Below are positions 41,001-46,976 of a stretch of 46,976 nt of DNA, piece after piece (the first letter of the stretch is position 1; every line of letters begins with the position of its first letter). The notes beneath the pieces were generated by a model. It was not told the DNA's origin. It was given only the letters and a program-made list of their open reading frames with translations, and did no database searches. A program made the translations under genes and the position numbers. Origin of the DNA: Flavonifractor sp. An306 (GTDB taxonomy: Bacteria; Bacillota; Clostridia; Oscillospirales; Oscillospiraceae); assembly GCF_002159455.1 (NCBI RefSeq), contig NZ_NFIQ01000026.1, positions 1 through 46,976 on the forward strand. The letters are read 5' to 3'.

Positions 41001-44000
41001 TTGGATACAAAAAAGTTAGACAAATGGGCGGACTTGCTGTTAGACACAGGCAAGCGTAATAGTCTCATTAATTTTAAGGACACAAGGGCGTCCACCGTAG
41101 AAGTGCTGTTGCCATCTGCCGAGACACTTTTCGAAAAAGTTGATGGGAGTGCCGCATTTGAGGTGTATGATCCAAAGATCATTGAGGACGATGATGATCT
41201 GAATGAGGATGATATAGCAGAACAGTTACAGCTTGAGGTGCCGGAAAATTCGAAGGAATCAGATGGACGAGATGCTTATCTTGCTCAATATTCCGGAAAA
41301 ATCAAACGGCAAAATCAAGTCTTGCTGTATAATGCGGCTGGAAATCCACTGACCGCAATCAAAAACATCAATAAGAAGGCACGGGAGTTTATTGAAGAGA
41401 CTGGCGTCAATGTCGCATATATGGCATTTGGTTTTATCCACTGGAAAGAAAGTGATTCTTCGAATTATATTTTCCGTGCCCCGATCTTACTTGTGCCTAT
41501 CCAATTGGAGCAAGCGTCGGCAGTAGACCCTTATTTCATCAAATCGACGGAGGATGATGTTATCGTCAATCCGACCTTCGCCTATAAGATGGATGCAGAA
41601 TATGGAGTAAAACTTCCTGATTATAGTGATGAGGGTCTATCTGTTTATCTTGAAAAGGTTAAGCGTCTGGTTGCAAAGCTCCAGTGGACGGTATCTTCTG
41701 AATGCAAAATCGGTATTTTTTCGTTTCTGAAAATCAATATGTATCGCGATTTGAAGGACAATGCCGCTACGATCCTTGCAAATCAGAATGTCCGCAAACT
41801 TTTGGGTGAGCCTGCTAACTTGCAAGGAGCGGACGCAGAAATCGGAGCTGCAGCTTCTGTTTCCAATCCTCTGATTGAGCTGCATAGTGTGGTGGATGCG
41901 GACTCCAGCCAAATAGAAGCCATCGAAATGGCAAAGTCAGGCAAGAGCTTCGTCTTGCAGGGCCCTCCTGGAACAGGTAAGAGTCAGACGATCACCAATA
42001 TCATTGCAGAGTGCCTGGGCGATGGAAAAAAGGTTCTGTTCGTTTCTGAAAAGTTAGCAGCATTGAGTGTGGTCTATGACAAATTGAAGCAAGCGGGCCT
42101 TTCAGAATTTTGTTTAGAACTTCACAGTCACAAAGCCAACAAAAAAGATGTAATCACGGATATCTGCCATACACTTCGAGCTGACAAGAGCGCGGTTTCT
42201 TCGAAAGCGGACAGCGAAATTGCACTCAAAGAGAAGGCCCAGCAACAGTTGGACGCTTACGCGGTAGAGCTGCATAAGCCTCATCCGATTATAGAGAAAA
42301 GCCTGTATCAGCTTTATGAGGCCTACGCGGCGCTCAGATCCACGCCAGAGGTAGAATGGAATGTTCCGCAACTCACTGCGAAAGGTGAATCGTACTTAAC
42401 AGAAGCTGCCGCCCTCTTAGAGCAGTATGTTGATTATATTCCTACGGTTGGATATGACTATAGAAAGAATCCATGGTACGGCTATATTAACCAGGACACA
42501 TCCTATCAGGCTAAGAGCAGTGTCAAAAACAGCATTGCGACAGGGATACAATTTCTGCAATCCTTGATTCCCTTGATTCAGGAAATTTCCGATAGATATG
42601 GCATCAACTGCACCACAATAGATGATGCACGAACCTGGAAGGGCTTTTTCAGCACCGCCGCAACATCTCAAATTATCACTCCATCTCTGCTGAACAAAGA
42701 GCATTTTCAAGCAGTAAATTCTGCCTTAACCAAGCTGAGCGCACAGAGCGCCGAGATTCTCTCGTCCCGTTCAGTATTGGAATCCACTTTCGATGATGAT
42801 CTTTACAAATTAAACGGCGCACAATATCACAAACAACTGACAAAACAGTTCACCAGTGCCTTTGCAAGGTTGTTTAATTCCGAGTACAAAAAAATCATAG
42901 CGGACTTACGGCTATGCAAGAAAGATGGAAAAAAGCTATCTTACAACGAGGCCGTCGCAGCAACAGAACGTCTCGCCTATTACCAGCAAAAGATGCAGGA
43001 ATACTGTGAGGCCGAGGAGCCCATCAGAAATTTTCTGGGCGCTGCTTACAAAGGTGTAGAAACAGACTGGAATTATGCAGCAGAGCAAATGGGGGACCTG
43101 CAAGCATTATTCTCTGCTGGGGTATCCTTTGGTTTGCTGGAGGAGTATTCCGATTTTGTTACTGAACGCACTGCCTTTGCGGATTATGCCCAGCGTCTGG
43201 ATGCTGTATTTGAGATTTGTGACAATGATGTTTTTGAGTATATCTCAAACTGCTTTGATCGGTCGCTCTTAGATATCGGTATTGTAAACTGTTCTTTGCT
43301 GTTGGCACGGTTCACTGACTGTTCGGATTCGATGGATAAGTTGGATAACTGGTGTCATTTCAGAACATTGCTTTCCAAGTTGGATGATGTGCAAACCGTG
43401 TCTTATATCAACAGTGCCATCAGCCGAAATATAGAGCCAAAATTTATTGTTGATGCTTTCAAAAAGCAGTTTTACTATCAGTGGATCAACTCGATTTTGT
43501 CTGGAACACCAGTCTTATCTGGGTTCAATCGAATCTCGCAGGACAACACGATCCGTACTTTTTCGGAAAAAGACACAGAACAATTTGAGATCAACAAAGC
43601 GAAGATCCGTGCAGAGCTTTCCAGCAAACGTCCCTCTTTGGAGTTAATCGCTCCCGGAAGCGCTTTGGCAATCCTGCTCCGTGAAGGTGAAAAGAAACGA
43701 AAGCAGAAGAGCATTCGCTCCCTTCTTTCCGAAACAGGAGAACTTATTCAGCGTATCAAGCCGTGCTTTTTGATGTCGCCCCTAAGCGTCAGCACATTCC
43801 TTGCTCCAGATGCCGTCCATTTTGATGTTGTGGTATTTGATGAGGCATCGCAAATTTTCCCACAAGACGCGATCGGCGCGATATATCGCGCTCAGCAACT
43901 GATCGTTGTGGGCGACTCCAAGCAGATGCCGCCCAGCAATTTTTTCAATGCCACCATTGAGGCGGGGGATACCGATGAAGAAAGCGGAGATGTGACAGAT

Positions 44001-45641
44001 TTTGAATCCATCTTGGATCTGTGTTCTACTTCTATGCAGCAGCTTCGCCTACGTTGGCATTATCGGAGCCGCTATGAGCAACTTATCACCTTCTCCAACA
44101 AGAATTTTTATGACAGCGATCTTGTTACATTCCCATCTGCCAAAGCAGACACCTCCGGCATTGGTGTAGACTATTATCATGTGGACGGTGTCTTTGACCG
44201 AAAGAGCCACTCCAACAGAAAAGAGGCAGAGTTTATCGTTGATCTGATCTATCAAAACATCGAACGATACCCTGATCGAAGCCTGGGTGTCGTTGCGTTC
44301 AGCGTTGCGCAGCAGGATCTGATCGACAAACTGCTATCCAAGCGGCGGCAGAATACACCAGAAAAAGAATGGTTCTTTAAAAATGACGCAAAAGAGCCAT
44401 TCTTTATCAAGAACCTTGAGACCGTGCAGGGTGATGAACGAGATACCATTATTTTCAGCATCGCATATGGTGCTGATGCCCAGGGACGTCTGCTGCATAA
44501 TTTCGGCCCCCTGAACCGTGTTGGCGGCGAACGACGGTTGAATGTTGCTGTCACTCGTGCCAAATGCAATGTTCAGCTGGTTTCCTCGATGCACTATACA
44601 GATATTGATTTGAAGCGTACATCTTCAGAGGGCGCGAAACTGTTGCGGGAATATCTTGACTTTGCGGAAAACGGAAATATCGCCCTGGAGCGCGCCGTGA
44701 GTATCAATTCCTTTGAACAGTTCGATTCTGACTTCGAACTTGAGGTATGTGAATTTTTGCGCGCTAACGGTTTTTCTGTTGACACACAGGTTGGATGTTC
44801 TGGGTTCAGAATTGATCTTGGGTTGAAGATTCCGAACAGTTCTGATTATGTACTTGCAATCGAGTGTGATGGGGCGACCTACCATTCTTCCAGGAACGCT
44901 CGGGACCGTGATCGTTTGCGGCAGGAAATTCTGGAGCGCATGGGTTGGAAGTTCTATCGCATCTGGTCGACTGATTGGTTCAGAAACAGAAGTGTGGAGC
45001 AAAGCCGACTTTTGGAAGCTGCTACGGATGCAATCAAGCACCCTACACAAGTCTTAGCAAAGCCAGAAAAGGCACCTTCCGCAGAAACCTTTGAAAGTTT
45101 TGAAGAAGTTGCGGAAGAGAAACCCTTTGAGTTTTCACCTTACAAAGCCGCCGACATTCAATCTCTATGCCAGCAGTATCTGCCGCGCGATTTCAAAGGG
45201 ATGGTGAAGGCCGTTTTGGAAGTGGAGGCCCCACTTTCTGAGGAACTGTTTCTGCGGCGTATCGTATGGTTATTCGGCCGGGAAAAAGTCACAAAGGTTG
45301 TTTGGCAAGACTACGAGCAAAAAATGTATGGATGTCAACGCTGTGGCATTATTCGACGGAATGGCTTTTTGTATTTGGAGAATGGCCAAGAAATTCAATT
45401 CCGAGGGCCGGGCGATATCGAACGGGACATCAAGCAAATCGCCCCGGAAGAATTGGCCGCAGGAATGCTGGAGATTCTGAAGCAAAATGTAACGGCTGAC
45501 AAAAATGGATTGTACCGCTCTCTCGTCTCACAATGCGGTATAAACCGCGTGGGCAAAACAATCAATGAAATATTGGATTCCGCACTGCGCCTTCTTGAAG
45601 ACACCATTGACATAGACGGCGACCAGCTTTCACTAAGGTGA
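41001..45641 (+). CDS. hheA: DUF4011-helicase-Vsr-like nuclease protein (Hhe-type anti-phage defence)
   Basis: This 1546-residue single-gene defence candidate has an N-terminal DUF4011 region (LDKWADLLLDTGKRNSLINF at residues 6-25) and a superfamily 1 helicase. Walker A is LQGPPGTGKSQTITNIIAE (about 322-340), motif II is VVFDEASQIFPQ (about 945), then VVGDSKQMPPSNFF, and motif VI-like NVAVTRAKCNVQL is near 1180. A Vsr/MTES_1575-type nuclease follows (RIDLGLKIPNSSDYVLAIEC through WKFYRIWSTDWF, about 1270-1335), and the C-terminus resembles DUF3320 (about 1380-1435). This architecture has been reported as the Hhe defence type. The start is TTG after gaggggg, 7-8 bases away; no ATG fits better. 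Lower GC than its neighbours suggests acquired cargo. Confidence 0.88.
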   Translation: MDTKKLDKWADLLLDTGKRNSLINFKDTRASTVEVLLPSAETLFEKVDGSAAFEVYDPKIIEDDDDLNEDDIAEQLQLEVPENSKESDGRDAYLAQYSGKIKRQNQVLLYNAAGNPLTAIKNINKKAREFIEETGVNVAYMAFGFIHWKESDSSNYIFRAPILLVPIQLEQASAVDPYFIKSTEDDVIVNPTFAYKMDAEYGVKLPDYSDEGLSVYLEKVKRLVAKLQWTVSSECKIGIFSFLKINMYRDLKDNAATILANQNVRKLLGEPANLQGADAEIGAAASVSNPLIELHSVVDADSSQIEAIEMAKSGKSFVLQGPPGTGKSQTITNIIAECLGDGKKVLFVSEKLAALSVVYDKLKQAGLSEFCLELHSHKANKKDVITDICHTLRADKSAVSSKADSEIALKEKAQQQLDAYAVELHKPHPIIEKSLYQLYEAYAALRSTPEVEWNVPQLTAKGESYLTEAAALLEQYVDYIPTVGYDYRKNPWYGYINQDTSYQAKSSVKNSIATGIQFLQSLIPLIQEISDRYGINCTTIDDARTWKGFFSTAATSQIITPSLLNKEHFQAVNSALTKLSAQSAEILSSRSVLESTFDDDLYKLNGAQYHKQLTKQFTSAFARLFNSEYKKIIADLRLCKKDGKKLSYNEAVAATERLAYYQQKMQEYCEAEEPIRNFLGAAYKGVETDWNYAAEQMGDLQALFSAGVSFGLLEEYSDFVTERTAFADYAQRLDAVFEICDNDVFEYISNCFDRSLLDIGIVNCSLLLARFTDCSDSMDKLDNWCHFRTLLSKLDDVQTVSYINSAISRNIEPKFIVDAFKKQFYYQWINSILSGTPVLSGFNRISQDNTIRTFSEKDTEQFEINKAKIRAELSSKRPSLELIAPGSALAILLREGEKKRKQKSIRSLLSETGELIQRIKPCFLMSPLSVSTFLAPDAVHFDVVVFDEASQIFPQDAIGAIYRAQQLIVVGDSKQMPPSNFFNATIEAGDTDEESGDVTDFESILDLCSTSMQQLRLRWHYRSRYEQLITFSNKNFYDSDLVTFPSAKADTSGIGVDYYHVDGVFDRKSHSNRKEAEFIVDLIYQNIERYPDRSLGVVAFSVAQQDLIDKLLSKRRQNTPEKEWFFKNDAKEPFFIKNLETVQGDERDTIIFSIAYGADAQGRLLHNFGPLNRVGGERRLNVAVTRAKCNVQLVSSMHYTDIDLKRTSSEGAKLLREYLDFAENGNIALERAVSINSFEQFDSDFELEVCEFLRANGFSVDTQVGCSGFRIDLGLKIPNSSDYVLAIECDGATYHSSRNARDRDRLRQEILERMGWKFYRIWSTDWFRNRSVEQSRLLEAATDAIKHPTQVLAKPEKAPSAETFESFEEVAEEKPFEFSPYKAADIQSLCQQYLPRDFKGMVKAVLEVEAPLSEELFLRRIVWLFGREKVTKVVWQDYEQKMYGCQRCGIIRRNGFLYLENGQEIQFRGPGDIERDIKQIAPEELAAGMLEILKQNVTADKNGLYRSLVSQCGINRVGKTINEILDSALRLLEDTIDIDGDQLSLR

Positions 45642-45664
45642 CATCACCTTAGGTTTCTGCGGAC

Positions 45665-45698
45665 AACCGTGAGGGTTCGACCCCCACTAACCGTACCA
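45665..45698 (+). pseudogene. tRNA 3'-half-like fragment
   Basis: GAGGG-TTCGACC-CCCAC (45671-45687) looks like a T arm with one mismatch. TAACCGT-A-CCA (to 45698) looks like a 3' acceptor strand with CCA. No matching 5' half (ACGGTTA) or anticodon arm lies upstream; the helicase gene ends there. It may be an attachment-site remnant or a degraded tRNA. Confidence 0.4.
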
Positions 45699-45725
45699 AG
45701 CGCTGCTGGCATTCCAGCAGCGCTT
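45698..45725. terminator. Strong hairpin after the tRNA-like fragment
   Basis: AAGCGCTGCTGG pairs perfectly with CCAGCAGCGCTT around a catt loop. No clear T-run follows on either strand, so it is either a terminator of the helicase transcript or an inherited tRNA terminator. Confidence 0.5.
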
Positions 45726-45796
45726 GTCTATAATCTCATTGTCAAATCATAGGACATAGTGTAAGATAACTATGATCAGAGAGAAGGTGTTATTCG

Positions 45797-46976
45797 ATGG
45801 GAAAAAACTTGGATCATTTGACTTCCGAGGAAATTGAGACTTTAATGCAACGGTATTATGCTGGTGAGTCGGTTTCCAAATTAACAAAAGAATATGGTAT
45901 CTCTGTACGTAGTTCAGACCTATATAAGCTATTTCCACCAGAAGTTTTCCCTAATTACATTTGTGAGTATTGCGACGAGCCTTTAGTAATCAATCGTCCA
46001 TCAAAAACCATGAAGAACTTACCAAAATATGAGCGAGACTTATACTGTCCAGTTTGTGGGCACAAGCCGTTTCAAACTCATTGTAATTGCGAGAATTGCC
46101 AGGAAGAAGAAAGAAATCTTCAAATGGAGCGGCTACAGCAGATAGAAGAAGTATATTCCAAGCCACGGACACCAGTTGATTTTGCATCTCTTTCTTTTGA
46201 AAACAAAGTATTTTTAGGCGCTATATGTAGAGCTTTACTCAAAGAAAACCTTTATGAAATTGCACCATTTTCTAATTCGGAAGTAATTTTAACGCCTACA
46301 GACCTTTTACTTAAAAAGCTATACTCGAGCCTAATTCACAACCAAGTTATAGCGGTGAGTCCACAATCTCCGTTGGATGCGTTTGATATTGATAGTGAAG
46401 ATTTTCCAAATACTTTCTATACTTATAGAGTTACCTATTTTTTAAATCTAATTTTTCCAGGAAATAAGCAGCAGCTATTTACAGAAATATTAGACCCCAG
46501 TTACTATTGCCCGGAGAATGCAGACGAAGCAGTTGTACTGTGGAAAGAGATTGCAGTCGCAGAATGTATAGAGTATTTACAGTATCAATTGGACAAAGTA
46601 AACTTTGAATTTACCCCAGGTGAAAAGACTTACAAAACATTTGATATCATTCTAAATGACTTTTCTGTATCACAAATTTATGGAATTATTTGGCGTGCGG
46701 TTGCTGATGCATCGAAACTGTATCTTGAAAAAGGAATTAGTAAAAAGCATGCGGCAAACAGTGTTATTGGAGCCTGTGAGCGATATGCCGAGCGCGCAAA
46801 AATTAATGGGTGGGATTTAACGCAGTATAATCGCATTAAGGATCTCCCCCAAAGCGTACTCTCATTATTGTTAGGGTCGGGCGAAATTAACCACTCCGGG
46901 TCAGGAGAAAATCGCCAATTTTGGTCAAACGAAAATCACCAATCTGGGGTAGCCAGCCCCCAGGTAGTATTGTTTA
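45797..46976 (+). CDS. Unrecognised protein with N-terminal helix-turn-helix-like segment and zinc ribbons; interrupted at its 3' end
   Basis: A frame stays open from the ATG at 45797 (gagaaggtg upstream) to the window edge. About 357 residues precede a likely IS insertion near 46869. The N-terminus (LTSEEIETLMQRYYAGESVS, then KLTKEYGI) resembles a short helix-turn-helix. Cysteine pairs follow: ICEYCDEPL (about 56), YCPVCGH (about 84) and HCNCENCQ (about 95), suggesting two zinc ribbons. The rest is alpha-helical and AT-rich with no motif I know. The final residues read into the IS end and are not native. It lies beside a defence helicase and may belong to the same accessory island. Function is unknown. 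Confidence 0.65.
   Translation, partial: MGKNLDHLTSEEIETLMQRYYAGESVSKLTKEYGISVRSSDLYKLFPPEVFPNYICEYCDEPLVINRPSKTMKNLPKYERDLYCPVCGHKPFQTHCNCENCQEEERNLQMERLQQIEEVYSKPRTPVDFASLSFENKVFLGAICRALLKENLYEIAPFSNSEVILTPTDLLLKKLYSSLIHNQVIAVSPQSPLDAFDIDSEDFPNTFYTYRVTYFLNLIFPGNKQQLFTEILDPSYYCPENADEAVVLWKEIAVAECIEYLQYQLDKVNFEFTPGEKTYKTFDIILNDFSVSQIYGIIWRAVADASKLYLEKGISKKHAANSVIGACERYAERAKINGWDLTQYNRIKDLPQSVLSLLLGSGEINHSGSGENRQFWSNENHQSGVASPQVVLF
46869..46976. mobile_element. Likely left end of an IS21-family insertion sequence (partial)
   Basis: Starting at a TG at 46869, three related repeats begin at 46883, 46907 and 46931, exactly 24 bases apart: GAAATTAACCACTCCGG, GAAAATCGCCAATTTTGG and GAAAATCACCAATCTGG. 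IS21-family elements carry such multiple terminal repeats, bound by IstA transposase. The istA/istB genes would lie beyond the window. The exact edge is a guess. Confidence 0.55.

Noticed and set aside
32523-45698. The left tRNA 5' half and right tRNA 3' half as two halves of one split tRNA
   Set aside because: Their acceptor strands (GGGCCTA and TAACCGT) are not complementary, so they come from different tRNAs.
1-46976. CRISPR arrays or tandem repeat arrays
   Set aside because: No regularly spaced direct repeats were seen apart from the three short 24-base-period repeats at the right edge, which fit an IS end.

Overview
The window looks like chromosome of a spore-forming, GC-rich clostridial gut bacterium (Oscillospiraceae type, near Flavonifractor, Intestinimonas or Pseudoflavonifractor). 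This rests on a complete spoIIIAA-AH operon, the clostridial order Asp23-nusB-(TsaD-like)-xseAB-ispA-(PAP2)-dxs-tlyA-nadK-argR-recN, a T-box-controlled tyrS, a long Firmicutes-type SRP RNA beside dnaX, and strong AGGAGG ribosome sites. Genus assignment is inference.

Layout, core half (1-32733). dapA and dapB run rightward and end at a terminator shared with a leftward AI-2E-family permease. A T-box leader with a near-consensus promoter controls tyrS on the minus strand. A long leftward gene run follows (20140 down to 4729). The spoIIIA operon comes first, behind a likely sigma-E promoter. Asp23 follows, with its own promoter and terminator. The nusB-to-recN housekeeping operon is last; its genes overlap by ATGA or lie a few bases apart. 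A rightward MATE exporter is divergent from spoIIIA. Next come a BMP-type nucleoside ABC transporter (two permeases, a double ATPase, and a lipoprotein with its own promoter) and deoC, which together suggest nucleoside scavenging. A DUF362 ferredoxin-like protein, a DUF1275 membrane protein, ybaB and dnaX follow. The SRP RNA gene lies head-on to a tRNA-Ala(CGC) gene that has a tRNA 5'-half fragment upstream.

Accessory half (about 32740 to the end). An integrative mobilizable element starts just past the tRNA terminator. It carries a large serine recombinase, a 65-residue protein, a MobP-type relaxase with a second membrane-protein gene nested out of frame inside it, MobC, a likely oriT, a RepA/RecA-like ATPase, a divergent zinc-finger protein plus sigma factor pair, and two small proteins (DUF6550-like and DUF6809-like). 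It has relaxosome genes but no visible type IV secretion genes, so it would need a helper to transfer. A more AT-rich stretch follows, with a 1546-residue DUF4011-helicase-nuclease protein (Hhe-type defence) and an AT-rich zinc-ribbon gene of unknown function. That last gene appears interrupted by the end of an IS21-like insertion sequence. A tRNA 3'-half-like fragment separates these two genes. The right end of the element was not located.

The most novel-looking points are the nested gene in the relaxase, the inverted repeat around the recombinase promoter, and the uncharacterised zinc-ribbon gene beside the defence helicase.
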